A stretch of 64,000 nucleotides of DNA from Pisolithus tinctorius (taxonomy: Eukaryota > Basidiomycota > Agaricomycetes > Boletales > Pisolithaceae). A program made the translations under genes and the position numbers. Location of the stretch: the NCBI GenBank assembly GCA_024663395.1, contig JANFAH010000001.1:6634001-6698000 (forward strand), read 5' to 3'. Positions 22,481 to 34,589 of this stretch are shown one piece after another. The notes beneath the pieces are model-generated. The model was not told where the DNA came from, searched no databases, and was given only the letters and a program-made list of their open reading frames with translations. Position 1 is the stretch's first letter. Each line of letters opens with the position of its first letter.

Positions 22481-23357
22481 TGTCAAAGTCGGACAACACC
22501 CCTGGCTCCTTCTTAGGGCGGAGTTGGAGCGGGTTGGGCTGCGGAGTACAGCGGTCAAAGTCCGAAGCGAATCCGACCACTGGGTGGCGAGATATTCGAC
22601 GAACAGTGAGCGGAGGGGTATGAAGGGAAGTTTCGGAGGCTGAGGTCGGAGTCGGAGCCAGAGGTCAGAGGTCGGAGGTCGGATGAGAGGGCGTTGGGTT
22701 CAGCTAGTGTGCTGCCCCCTTGCGTGAGCTCAGCCCTCGTATTTCAGAGGTGGAGCGGACTCAGAGGAAGTGGAGACGAAACTCCGGAGGGGACTGAGAG
22801 GGAGTCGAAGGTGGGGACTTTATTCGATATTCGTACTGATTACATCGGAGTACTACGTGGCCTTATATACAATGTAGGCCAAGGGCGGTGCAGTACGGAA
22901 TGTAAACCAATAAGTGTATAGTGGGTTAGAGTCCTTCCGACACAAGGGATAGAGGGTAGGGATGACAGGGACCTTAACTGAGACAAGGAAACTACTACAA
23001 CAAGGAAGAGAGGGTAAATACCAAAGGAGCGGAAGAATGGAGAAAACCGACACGAGGGCGGAACCCTATCTAGAATGCAGGGCCACAAGTCCGACAGCCC
23101 ACGTGACCAACCTTAGGGCGCTGTTGAGCGGAGTTGGTCAGAACATGGACAGGGGACCTCGGAGAGGTGTGGAGATGTGTCGGGAGGGTCGGAGGAGCGT
23201 GGGAACACGTCGGAGGAGGGCGGAGAAGCGCAGGAACATGTCGGAAGAGGGCGGAGAAGCGCGGGAACATCTCGGAAGAGGGCGGAGAAGCGCGGGAACA
23301 TCTCGGAAGAGGGCGGAGTAGGTGTTAGGGGCTTACGCTGGTGTCATGGTCATGACA
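22481..23357 (+). mobile_element. LTR-A copy 2 (877 bp, TSD AGCAG)
   Basis: It begins TGTCAAAGTCGG and ends GGTCATGACA, flanked by AGCAG at 22476-22480 and 23358-23362. It is nearly identical to copy 1. It is 31 bp longer, which equals one extra unit of the internal 31-bp tandem repeat. It is CG-rich and inserted in an ORF that has otherwise lost CG. Confidence 0.92.
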
Positions 23358-23362
23358 AGCAG

Positions 23363-24783
23363 GAGGCATGGGATTTTGAATGTGCATGAGTTGCATCCTT
23401 TGGTGGTCCTGACCACCACATTCTTGACCAGCCTGGAGCTGGTCCCTTGACATCCCAGATGGCCCTCCCCACTGCAATGTCTGTTTCAGGGGGGAGGGTG
23501 CAGGCAAAGCCTGCTGGTTCTCATGTTTTGAGGGAGCAACCCTTGTCACAGCATGGATGGCCTCACCCTCACCATCCTCCTATGGAGGGTGTGATGATGA
23601 CCAACCATGCTGTTGGCTTTCTAGACATCCCTAGTGATGTCCAGATGACTCTGGATGAGGGTGCACCCTCTGTTCCTGCACAGGGAACAATGTTCCCTGA
23701 GTTCAATGGGACAGAATGGCCCCATCACATGCTTAGTCTGGGTGAAGGCTCAGACAGTAAGAATAAAATCCTCTTCATGAGGATCAACAACAATCTCTAC
23801 ACCTATGAGGGCAAAAAGATTGACAGTGTGAAGTGCAACCTCAGGCTGTGCATTGTCCCACCAGTCCCAGTGGGCAAGAGACCATATGGTTTGAAGGAGG
23901 CATCCTGGGGCCCATTGCCCTCTTCAACACCATGGATGATATCTGCCAGCTCTACACAAGAGCATTACAGGAGCCAGAGGATAAGGCTCCCTGTGTCTGA
24001 AAGGTGCAGGACCTTATAACTTACCTCAACTTGTGGAAAAGATGCAAGTTGGGGTCAAATGAGGTCATCAACCTTGCATTGAGCAAATGGAAGCCTCCTG
24101 TGTGGTCTTCCAAGAAATCTTGTGAGAGGAGAGAGGCCCTCAAAGAAAAGGGGAAGGTGGTTCGACCTCAAGGGGAAGAGAAACAAGCACCCACTATGGG
24201 GATACCCCCACCTATGTCTGGCCCCTCTGGAGGTACTCCAGTACTGCAGGAGCAGATAGCAGATGCTCCTTCAGGCTTGACTCCAGCACCCAATGTAGGT
24301 TCAACCCCTACCCCTGCTCTCATTGACCACATAGCAGTTCAACTGCATGAGACTCAACAGGTCTCTGAACAAAGGCCTGGGCCAAGCTCCCAAGCTCAGT
24401 CCTCCACAAGGACACAACCTCCTCACAAGGCAAAAGGGGCCAAGCCCTCTGGTGCAAATTCTAGGGGCATTCCTGAGCTACCATCAAATGCCCCTCCCCT
24501 TGACAGTTCCATTGAAGCTTGGAGGGAGTTCATCAACAAAGAGCAGAGGCACCCTCACTGGGGTGAAGATGGTGAGTCCACACTCATGGCCATGCTCCCA
24601 GGGGTACTGGGGACATCTAGCAGGCCAGATGACTCTGATGCAGAGGCTGACCTTCTGTCTCTGTGCAATGTCTGAGGGTTCCTCCTTTATGAGCACCTGG
24701 TGCCAGTTCCCTGGAGCCATAGGGGTCAAAATGTCTGGATGCACAAGTTGGCTTGCCTACTTGCAGTAAGGGGACAATATCAG
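23363..24783 (+). pseudogene. Unknown ORF, segment 2 of 4 (main body)
   Basis: Translation in the frame of segment 1 gives a Gly/Pro/His-rich region, then 'MFPEFNGTEWPHHMLSLGEG' and 'RINNNLYTYEGKKIDSV' (about 23690-23830). After a frameshift near 23890-23900 come 'KVQDLITYLNLWKRCKLGS' (24002-24060), a long Pro/Ser/Gln-rich linker (24200-24480) and 'SSIEAWREFINKEQRHPHW'. The last part (24677-24779) reads 'FLLYEHLVPVPW' and 'VWMHKLACLLAVRGQY'. Stops in frame are TGA where CGA (Arg) would fit (near 23390, 24000, 24673). It is not a recognised enzyme. It resembles TE-linked proteins of unknown function that are common in Agaricomycetes, from memory only. Confidence 0.55.
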
Positions 24784-26600
24784 TGTGAGTCAAAGTGAGG
24801 TTCAGTGGTGGAAACCAACCAAAACCAACACAAAAGACAAAAAGAGCGAGTGGTGGTGTGCCTATGCGGTACCTAGATGGTAGAACCTTTGATTTGGGAG
24901 GGTTTTTTGCGAACTACAACACTCAAAGACGAGTGCTGAGGGTTGGGGGTGCTCCTGATGAAGAGGGAGCAAGAATGCGATAGATTGCAATGGGGTAGGC
25001 TGCTGTCAGCCTACAGAAGGATGGATGACGACTTGATTCAACATCCTAGGCTGCACTGAGCTCAGGAAGGGCTTGGAGCAAAGTATATTGATGATAGATG
25101 ATGATAAGCGAAGTAGACGATAGCTAGACCCTTAATAAAGTCTCAACTATTGAAGCCGACGAATGATTTACTGAGAGATGATAAAATGCGAGCAAGAGGG
25201 GCTCTCTGACATCTTCTTTTTTCTGCTATCTAAGTACAGTGATTTATATACAGTACAGGGGCATTGCCTATGGAAAACAAGGTGCAAACACTTGGTAAGT
25301 GATTGGTAACTGATGAGTAAGGAATGTAAGCAATGGGTGATCGTCTTAGGAAGCATTGGTAAGCATTGGTAAGGATAAGTAAGCCAAAAGGCAAAGAATC
25401 AGTAAGCAAGGTCAAAAGATTGGTAAGTATTGGCAATAAGTGAGTCAAAGACAGTCAGAATGTCAAAGTATGAGTCAAGTAACATCAGGAACTGGGAAAG
25501 TGCACTGGAATCACATTAGGGGGAGGCTGTGCATGTCACAACTCAAAGAGATCTCCTTTGGGCCAAAGTGGGATGACAGAGAGGCAGTGCTGATCTGATG
25601 CCAATATAGTACATCCAAAAGTGGACAGGGTGAGTCAGATGTCAACAGGGGTCAAGCTTTGGGGGTCTGTGGGGTGACAGGAGCATAGGGGATCGCAACT
25701 TCCCCCCCCCCCAAACCATCCTCTCAGTGAAGCAAATAGATACTTCATGAACGAGGCTCTGTTGGAAGAGAGGATGAAGGGGGAGCATCTTCTGCTGTAT
25801 CTTGCAACAAGGAGGCAAGATGTGCATCATACTCATCATGGATGCAATCAGGGAGAGTGGAAAACAGTAGATTATACTGTAGCTGTCACAATTTTGGGAG
25901 AATGATGGATGAGACTGGTATGAAGATGTTGCAGGGAGCAGGGAGGAAGGATCCATATGCTTCTTGGACCGGAGAGACTGAAACAACCACATAAGACCTT
26001 TCCAAATGAATGACAGACCTGAGGCAACCAAAGAATGTCCTCCTAGAGGTCATACTGACAAGAAGAACATGCTGTCCAAGCTGGATGGGCTGGGAGGGGG
26101 CAGACAAGGATGCGATGCACCAGGATGCTTCAGGATGGAAGCTGGTAGGAACTCCTGGTAGATATATGTAGCCATGGTCCCTAGCAAAGGGGGCAAGCAA
26201 AATGATTGGTGTGGAGGCAGCCATATCAGAAGAATTAGCAAAATGAGCATCTTTTGGAGGGAGTGCTGTAGAAACATGTGGGGTGCACAGATCCTTCCCA
26301 ATTTTGGAAGGTAGGATCGCATGGCTGAGCACTACAAGCGAGTGTGGGAATGGTTTCGGTATCTGCAGAAATGGTGGAGATATGTTGAAAACCAGAATGC
26401 CATACATGGGCACTTAAGATTTTTAACCAGTGCTTAACTCGCTTTCTCCTTTTCTTTTCTTTGACATTGATGACTCATTCTTGTGTGAGGGATGACTGCT
26501 GGCATTTCTGGCTGTCCTTCCTCACATGAGGGCTATGGTCTTCATCTCCATTCATCAGCTATGTCCATGTCCACCTCACCAAACACCTTTGGTGTGTGAC
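24784..26600 (-). mobile_element. LTR-B copy 2 (1817 bp, old, TSD TCAG/TCGG)
   Basis: On the minus strand it starts TGTCACACACC (26600) and ends TTTGACTCACA (24784). The flanks are TCAG (24780-24783) and TCGG (26601-26604), differing by one A/G change expected from CG decay. It is CG-poor. Removing it with one 4-bp flank joins the unknown ORF in phase. Confidence 0.85.
25745..26224 (-). pseudogene. LTR-B ORF, copy 2 (one internal TGA)
   Basis: The ATG at 26224 is in the same ATGGC context as the other copies. The frame is open to 25886, where TGA replaces the same Arg codon that is lost in copy 1, and beyond it the homologous sequence continues. Upstream codons are conserved with the intact copies ('SRRTFFGCLRSV', 'SYVVVSVSP'). 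Confidence 0.5.
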
Positions 26601-26604
26601 ATCG

Positions 26605-26766
26605 GTCCCTCCTTGACTGGGCAGAAGTCAGCCCAGTTGAAGGTGCATCACACCCCTGGGACAGTGAGTTCACTGCCTCAGCTGACAGGGCCTCAATCAC
26701 AGTGTATCTCACTGCTAACAGGGTCAGCATGTATGACACTGATGATGTGCTACAATGGGCTTGACA
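26605..26766 (+). pseudogene. Unknown ORF, segment 3 of 4
   Basis: Fifty-four codons with no stop until a TGA five bases before the KDZ insertion. The frame includes 'WDSEFTASADRASITVYL' and 'SMYDTDDVLQWA'. It is in phase with segment 2 across LTR-B and with segment 4 across the KDZ transposon. The lone TGA occupies a position where CGA gives Arg. Confidence 0.55.
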
Positions 26767-26994
26767 CACTTCAGTCACCCCCCCCAGGGGACCTATTAGG
26801 TTCATATATTCTTATAGATGTATCCACCTAATAGGTGTTGACCACCTGGGTATTCCCAGTGACTGCTGGAGATTCACCAGGCCCTGGAGATTCTCCAGAG
26901 CAAGGTGTCAGACATGGACTTTCTCCAGGATTATTACATCTATAACAGAGTGCCTGGGGTCCAAATGGGGCTTGCCCCAATGAGCTAATAGACC

Positions 26995-27360
26995 TATTTC
27001 CTGGGTATCCTGGGGGATTCTCCAGCCTAAATGGACCTGTTCCCAGTGCATCCTGGGGGATTCCCCAGCCTAAATGGACCTGTTCTCTGGGCCTCCTGGG
27101 GGATTCCCCAGCCTAAATGGACCTGTTCCCTGGGCATCCTGGGGGAATCTACAGCCTAAATAGACCTGTTCCCAGTGCATCCTGGGGGATTCCCCAGCCT
27201 AAATGGACCTGTTCCCTGGGCATCCTGGGGGATTCTCCAGCCTAAATGGACCTGTTCCCTGGGCATCCTGGGGGATTCTCCAGCCTAAATAGACCTGTTC
27301 CCAGTGCATCCTGGGAGTTTCCCCAGCCTGAATGGACCTGTTCCCAGGGCATCCAGCCCA
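26995..27360 (+). repeat. 43-bp tandem array in left TIR (about 8 units)
   Basis: Unit: gacctgttccctgggcatcc followed by tgggggattctccagcctaa and atg. The mirrored array at 46555-46820 has about 6 units, so copy number differs between the two ends. Confidence 0.88.
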
Positions 27361-27759
27361 AACAGACCTATTCCAAGATGATCATGGGAACCTCCAGTTC
27401 AAATAGACCACCATCACAGCATGAAGGATCAATCAAAATGATTTGGAGTCTCCATGTTGCTGACAGGAGTGTGTATCATGCCAAGTACCTATTTCCATGG
27501 CATCTGATCTGAGCACTCTATACAATATGTGAAAAAGCATGGCCATAGACCACTAAGGAAAGACTGGTGACATCTGATGGAGGGAGTAGAATATACTTGG
27601 TGATGGTGATTGCCCAGGCACAGCAGACATATACTTTCACCATGCTTCCCAAGCCTTCAGTGATCTCCAGTCCTGGCCATTGCATACAAGTCAAAGATTG
27701 TCCAGGTGTCATTGGAATTTTCCCACCCACTCTGTGGATCCACAGGGTATGCAGCAGAT

Positions 27760-28420
27760 CCTCCAGGCAATGCTTGGAATTTCCCAGCCAACTCCTGTCT
27801 CTAGGGGCTCTCCTAGCAATGCTGGGGATTTTCCCACCAACTCTGGGGATTCTCCAAGCTATGTCCTGGGGATTCCCCAAGCACTGCTGGGGATTCTGCA
27901 ACCCACTCTGGGGATTCTCCAAGCACTGCTGGGGATTCTCCAGGCAATGCTGGGGATTCTCCCACCCACTCTGGGGATTCTCCAATCACTGCTGGGGATT
28001 CTCCAGGATATGTCCTGGGGATTCTCTAGGCAATGCTGGGGATTCTCCCACCCACTCTGGGGACTCTCCAGGCAATGCTGGGGATTCTCCAACTGACTCT
28101 GGGGATTCTCCAAGCTATGACCTGGGGATTCCCCAAATACTGCTGGGGATTCTCCAGGCAATGCTTGGGATTCTTCAACCTGCTCTGGGGACTCTCCCAC
28201 CCACTCTGGGGAGCCTCCATGGTATACTGGGGATTATCCAAGTTCTGTCTTGGGGATTCTCCAACCTGCTCTGGGCATTCTACCACCCACTCTGAGGATT
28301 CTCCAAGCTATACTGGGGATTCTCCAAGTTCTGACCTGGGGAATCTCCAGGCAATGCTGGGGATTCTCCCACCCACTCTGGGGATTTTCCCAGCAATGCT
28401 GAGGATTTTCCAATGCCCCA
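27760..28420 (+). repeat. 21-bp tandem array in left TIR (about 30 units)
   Basis: The unit is ctggggattctccaagcactg and variants. Since 21 is a multiple of three it opens long frames on both strands (7-aa repeats such as LENPQHC or LGILQAM). These are not genes. Confidence 0.9.
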
Positions 28421-28579
28421 TGTGCATTCTCTTGTTAGTTTAATCAATCATAATGCTTGACCCAGCAGGAGGTCAAAGGCATTGCAGGTCACCATAAAAC
28501 AGAGTTCCTTAGGGTAACATTGAATGTAGATCACTCATACATATCTTTTCTCTGGGCACAAACTATTTATTGATGAAGC
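28421..28579. other. KDZ interior between TIR and transposase 3' end
   Basis: Short A/T-rich spacer with nothing recognised. It probably holds the 3' UTR of the minus-strand transposase. Confidence 0.4.
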
Positions 28580-31500
28580 TTAGGTATGCATTGAGTATCT
28601 ATGCCTTTTTGATGGCACCTGTAATGGTGATGATGGCAAATAACCAGTTCCAACATCCTCCAACCAATCCTCATCCTCTGTAAATTCCCCTTCATTTGCT
28701 TGCTCAGTGGGACATTCCTCTTCCAGTTCCATCTCTTCAATGGCCATCAACAGCTCATCATCTCCTTCTGACATTACATCCCCTTCATCAGAGTCATTCT
28801 CTTCTAATACTGGTGCTGTTAGATCCTCTGAAGCATGGGTTCCACCAGGATTATGTGTGGCAGCAAGGCAATCCCTGATGTCTTCTGCTGTAGGTCCCCA
28901 TGGCCTAGATGCAGCCCATGCATATGGCATATGTTGAACCTTGGCCTCCCATTTGACATATACTGCAACAATGGAATCCCTGTAGGCATGCAGGTGATAC
29001 TTGTAATATTCATCTAACTCCCTATGAGATGGGACATAAACATGGTATTTGCACTCACCTGCCACATTTTCCAGAGCAGACTTTACAGTGAGGGACAAAA
29101 GTGTTGCAATGTTTGTGAGGTGTGACTTGTAGCTGATGTAGCTCATGCTATTCTGCATGGATAATCATGATACCTATACCATTGGAATGGGGTGACTCTA
29201 AGCTTTCCAGAGCACTAATGTTCAGTCAAAACAAAGCAATACATGCTGAGATACACCCTATTCTTTCTGAAAAGTGCATTGCAATGCTTTTGTCCCTGAC
29301 TGGTGAAATCATGAAATGTGACCTTTTGATGGGATTGGGGGCATGGAGGATGGGAGAAAATGATTACATGATAGACCACATGATCATCCAGATGATTTGT
29401 CAGCATGTAAACAATGACAAACATTGGACTTGTACCATAAATCCTCCCTCTTTTACCACAACTCATGAAATCATCTCTCTAGCTCACATGGTCATTTTCT
29501 CAAGGAATTCTTATCAAATACTGGTGGCCACCACAGTGCCATCAGCATAACATGCTCTCAGAACCATCAGTCCCTTGAAAAACCTGCTGTCAGTCATTTC
29601 CTGGACTGTTTCCCCCCCCCATGCCTGATTTGTTCTGGGACTAATCAGTACTTGGAAGGCTGAAAATGTTATGGAGGTCAATCTGGCACTTCAGAACATG
29701 ATGTACAAACCAGTCCCCTCTCAACCAATGTATTTCTGACACAGGGACAGTGGTATGGAAGTTAGGGAAAGACAAAATCCTCTTTGCCCCAGGGTGTCAT
29801 CAGAAGGATATGCTACTGAACTGTCATGGAGCAGAATCCTGTGCTTCCATCTGGCCCTGAATATTGCCTTTGGTCACATATGACCAAATAATCCTTCCCC
29901 AGTCATCTACAGTTCAGATCAGAGCAAGATCTAGTGAACCCTCTTATGGTGCTCAGAGCACAAGGAGGTTTTGTCTCACCCCAACTTCCATATCAGTGTT
30001 CCTGTGCCAGAAATGCATTGGTTGAGAGGGGACTGGTTTGTACATCATGTTCTGAAGTGCCAGATTGACCTCCATAACATTTTCAGCCTTCCAAGTACTG
30101 ATTAGTCCCAGAACACATCAGGCATGGGGGGGGAAACAGTCCAGGAAATGACTGACAGCAGGTTTTTCAAGGGACTGATGGTTCTGAGAGCATGTTATGC
30201 TGATGGCACTGTGGTGGCCACCAGTATTTGATAAGAATTCCTTGAGAAAATGACCATGTGAGCTAGAGAGATGATTTCATGAGTTGTGGTAAAAGAGGGA
30301 GGATTTATGGTACAAGTCCAATGTTTGTCATTGTTTACATGCTGACAAATCATCTGGATGATCATGTGGTCTATCATGTAATCATTTTCTCCCATCCTCC
30401 ATGCCCCCAATCCCATCAAAAGGTCACATTTCATGATTTCACCAGTCAGGGACAAAAGCATTGCAATGCACTTTTCAGAAAGAATAGGGTGTATCTCAGC
30501 ATGTATTGCTTTGTTTTGACTGAACATTAGTGCTCTGGAAAGCTTAGAGTCACCCCATTCCAATGGTATAGGTATCATGATTATCCATGCAGAATAGCAT
30601 GAGCTACATCAGCTACAAGTCACACCTCACAAACATTGCAACACTTTTGTCCCTCACTGTTCACTCAGCCACTCCATGGAAAACCATACCTGCATGATAG
30701 ACCACTCTCTTGACAGCCTTCTTTCTTCTTCATTACAGCAATCAACTTCCAACATCAGCCTGATTCCCTTGCACACACTCTCATCAGCAAGCCAACATGG
30801 GGTGCTAGCACTAAGCTCCTCAAGACCATCCTGCCAAATATCACTATCAACATCCAGCTGAAAGATACCTTTAGAAGGTATGGGATTGGGAGGGATGGCA
30901 CCAGGTGGTGCCTTACACAGTCATATCATACTCTGCAGTTCACCACAGAGATTATTGTATGTGGTGACAAGTTTCAGGATGGTAGGCTCTCATCATTTTA
31001 TGGATGACTCCACATGTGACTGTAAATGGTTTTCTACATGATGTTATTGAACATAGCAGCCAGAAATAAAAAATTGCTCACTACTGGAAGAGGTCCCATA
31101 TGACCATTGTAGTCACTGGAACTCAAACTTGTGCTGATGAAGTTGTTCCCTTATCCAAACCTTAAGTGCTTGTGCATTTGTTTGTGTTTGGAGCCACTTT
31201 TTGTTCCTCAGCAGATGAAGGTCAGTTTGGGCAGAAAGTCCCAATGAAGCCTTTTTCTTCTTGAGGGCCTGGGCTGCCTTTGACAGTGACCCTTTTGCTG
31301 CAGCAAGTTGTAGATTGTAGTCAACAATGTCATTGACATGATCATCAACAAGATCCTCCTCTAACTGATCCACATGGCACTGATAGTCCTCAACTGTTTT
31401 CTCCAGGGCAAGAACATGTGCCAACTGTTCAGAACCCTTGTTCTTTGACTGACCTACAGGTTGGTGAGTCATATGATCACACACACACAAAGGGAACAGA

Positions 31501-33590
31501 CTAATGAGGTAGAAGTTGAGTTTGTGCATGTACTTGTGCAGCCCACTCATGCTGTAGAGTCTGCATGTCAACATGCAGAGCATGAAGAGCCTCCAAAGCC
31601 ACCAATTTCCTACTTTTGCAGAGGGACCATTTCCTGCTCAGCCACTGGCCAAATGCATCAAAAGACTTCTTGTCCAAGTGTCAAATTTGATTGTCAAGGA
31701 CAAATAATCTCTGATGATACTAAGGGTAAAATGAGCACTGGAATTATATTTGAAGAAGAGTCAATGCTTACCCCAGAAACTCAAAGAATTGGAATAAGCA
31801 TTTTTAGGGCACTCCATAGTCACTCACACCCCTCACCATCTGACAAGCCAAAGCCTACACATTTATGTGGGTGATATACCAATTGGCATGGCCATTGATG
31901 ACCATAAGCATGGAAGACAGAAATACCAAACTTCAACCTGGAGAGTATCCCATCATCAAGGAGTTTCCACTTTCGACAGCTATGCTCCAATTGACAACCA
32001 ATGTCATATAAGAGGCCAACAGTCATCTTGGCAGGGAGATGGTCAAAGAGATGTTTCACCAGCACTAGGGCATAGTGCTGCTTTTCACCTGCTGATGTCA
32101 TATTAACCAACCAGAGGACACGATCATGATGACACAGCAAAGCCATAAGCCCTGTATCTGCAAAAAATTGTGTGCTGGCCTTTTGCCTCTTCTCATCTGC
32201 TGCATGGAAAGAATCTCCACACCCATCCAACACAGAGGCAGGCACCCTCATTCCATCCTCCAACCTGTCCTGCTGGTTTTGAGTCTGAGAATGATGTTGA
32301 CTGGTTGGGAGGGATCTCTGTTTCTCAATGAAAACCTCCATGGCCTTCACCTCTGACTCAGGGATGAATACAGTGCTGGTGGGATTGGGAGGGTCATCAG
32401 TGGCAGATTTGTTGGTTCTCTTCTGAGTGAAACATGCATCTAAGCAGACAATGCAGTCAAAGCTATTGGGTCTCAGTCATCTAGTCAGCAACAATGAGCT
32501 TGCCATTGACTCACTCATCCTGAGGAGGGTTAGAGCTCTGTAAGTCACCTCCCCCAAAGCCAAGAGGACAGTGAGCACATAGGTAGTCACTTGGCCAGGG
32601 GCTATCTTGCTGTGGCATGGAGTTTGGGCAAAAGGACTGGACCATAGCAGAAATATGGTCCTCCACATATATTGTCAATACAGTATACCAATGATAAGCA
32701 TTACTGAAATGCCACCAGAGATTGTCCTGATTATTTGAATAAGCACCCATCATTCCACCAGAGATATTTGTGTGGGTACATGTACATTCAAACCATGATG
32801 ATATACCAATACAAGAAGTAGCATACAGGGTGGATGTGAAGACGAAGGCAGAGATCCAGTGATGGTGTTTGGAAAAGTACATACCTTGAACAGCAGTCTA
32901 TACCCTCAACCATCCAGGAAGCTTTCAAGTGCTTCACACCATGCAGTTGTGTTTGGGGTTAGCCAGACAAAGAGCTTCTTTACAAACTCCAGTACATGAA
33001 GGTCAACTGCCAGAGTGGGTACCACAGGAGATGATGCAAATAACCCATGGTCCATGAGGCATATAGGAGCTGGGGTGCATGCACAGTAGCTTATCCCAAC
33101 ATCCTCCAAACCTGGGTATACATAAGCATCATAAGAGCAAACAACAAAAGGGTCACATACAGTCAAAGAAGAGACAGCAAACAGTGAGTTGATACACTGT
33201 GCAAGTGCAACATCAATGGATGACTGGGGGGTCTACTACCATGTGGAGGGATTGGGATGCCTCAAGATAGCACATGTAGGGCTTGAGAAGTGCTGGAATG
33301 ATATCTTGTGACCACTGTCACCATTGGTTCTCATGCTTCTGTGAACCACTCAGACATGAAGGCAAGCCAACCTCACTGAGTTTGAGCTCATTCACAGCAT
33401 TGAAGACATCAACAGGTTGGTGCTGAGGGTGATGTGGCATTGCAGCAGTATCTTGAGCATGGTGTTGGTGGCCTGGAAGTACAAAGACAGGTGGAGGTGC
33501 AGGGAGGTACAGTGCTTTTGTACCAAAAGGACAGCATTGATGAGCTAGGGGAGGAGGGACAAACAATGACTGTGTCATATTCTACCTAAA
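28580..33590 (-). pseudogene. KDZ transposase (CxC-KDZ type), decayed and interrupted
   Basis: KDZ transposases are RNase H-fold DNA cut-and-paste enzymes with N-terminal cysteine clusters. In order on the minus strand: 'WSQDIIPALLKPYM' (33300-33260); a cysteine-cluster region with 'YCACTPAPICLMDHGLF', 'PTLAVDLHVLEFV' and 'PNTTAWCEALESFLDG' (33120-32906); a linker; 'PSDYLCAHCPLGFGG' (32600-32540); the first acidic block 'LDACFTQKR' (about 32440); 'VPASVLDGCGDSFHAADEKR'; 'LLYDIGCQL'; and 'FHAYGHQWPCQLVYHP' leading to 'GFGLSDGEGCE' (31820). The later helical part is at 31583-31113. The region 31100-30662 continues it and is cut by the fold-back element. The acidic C-terminus is at 29087-28580. 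Many TGA/TAA stops make it inactive. Confidence 0.88.
29086..30659. mobile_element. Fold-back element (1.57-kb near-perfect palindrome) inside the KDZ transposase
   Basis: The two halves are inverted copies centred near 29872. The outer arms start CAGTGAGGGACAAAAGTGTT and are identical over roughly the first 550 bp, apart from a poly-C length. The inner arms match more loosely. A 127-codon frame appears identically in both arms (29167-29550 plus; 30195-30578 minus) with no known domain. Flanking bases are TA on the left and TT on the right, so a decayed TA duplication (Tc1/mariner-like, non-autonomous) is possible. It separates two consecutive parts of the KDZ transposase. Confidence 0.8.
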
Positions 33591-34589
33591 AGTAAACACA
33601 TATAACCTCTTAGACATAGGATCAGAACATACTGAAGGGGCAGGTATACCAAGTGACACTTGGTTGTTTGATGATGCAGTGGCTACATCGGGCAGCCAGT
33701 TGGTTGAGGCAGATGACATCGATAAGACCTGTAGGGGAGCTAAGATGATATGAAGAATACCATAATGAAATTGCACACACTGAAGGGCAAGAAGTACAAA
33801 GCGATGGCTCATTACCAGACAAAGATGAAGGATGGTCAGTGAGTACACTGGGTACCAGACCAGCTTGGACAGATGAAGTGGAGGAGGCCTGTAGAGAAAT
33901 GATGAGCACAACATGAGGCTTGAAGACAGGGAAAACTCACAATATTAGAATTACTCATAGAAGGCGAAGCATTGCGATGCTTCTGAGGCTTTGGATGGTG
34001 AACAGCCATCTCAGATCATTCTGGAAACTGCGACACAAAGCCAATGGCGGTACACCTGGGACTTGAAGTCAACAGGTGGTGGAAAGCATGACACAAAGTC
34101 AGCAGGGGGTGTCAGTCCAAGGGGATTTTGACCAGATGACGAACCTCTGGAAGGGAAAAACTATGCAGAAAATTTGTCAGATCACCACATACAGCCAAGT
34201 AGGATCCTACTTACCAGAGCACAAGTCTTGAGCAGTTAAAAACAAAAGTCACTATCAACATTGCAGTGAGCAGGAACCCCATCATCAAGATGTCACACAT
34301 ACTGAGCAGAATGAGTCTCAAAGAATTAAATGGTGCAGACCTTGATGCAGATAAAGCATCAATAGCAGTGAAGGGGGATGGGAACATTCCTTGTCTGGCA
34401 GTGGGAGTGTCAGTGAATAACACGTTGCTATCAACAACAAAAAAGGCAGTGAGCACAAAGCATGAGATTAAAGTTCAGTCACAGGCAACATTCTGAATCA
34501 TCAAATTGATTCAGCCTGCTTTACGACATGGTACATACTTGTACTAAACAAATTTGGACAGAAAAAAAAAGGATATGCAGCAGAGGATG
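33591..34589 (-). other. KDZ element, possible 5' exons of the transposase; otherwise unassigned
   Basis: Minus-strand frames at 33914-33582 are Ser/Pro/Leu-rich, as KDZ transposase N-termini often are, but no motif fixes the start. The stretch 33950-34590 shows nothing recognisable. Confidence 0.35.

Larger units (their letters stand above)
26767..28420 (+). repeat. Left terminal inverted repeat of the KDZ element
   Basis: It is inverted relative to 45545-47033. Parts in order from the end: a unique 220-bp block (CACTTCAG...GGACTTTCTCCAGG), a 43-bp tandem array (about 26995-27360, unit includes ggacctgttccctgggcatc), a unique block (27370-27700) and a 21-bp array (27760-28420, unit ctggggattctccaagcactg). 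Confidence 0.9.

Noticed and set aside
27000..28420. A CRISPR array (regularly spaced short repeats)
   Set aside because: Units are head-to-tail satellite repeats without unique spacers, and the genome is eukaryotic.
27567..28443. Repeat 'proteins' of 110-240 codons in both KDZ ends (also 45505-46415)
   Set aside because: These are 7-aa frames generated by the 21-bp satellite, open on both strands. Nothing suggests translation.
29167..30578. An identical 127-codon ORF occurring twice in opposite orientation
   Set aside because: It is one sequence read in both arms of the fold-back palindrome. It has no domain and no independent evidence of coding.
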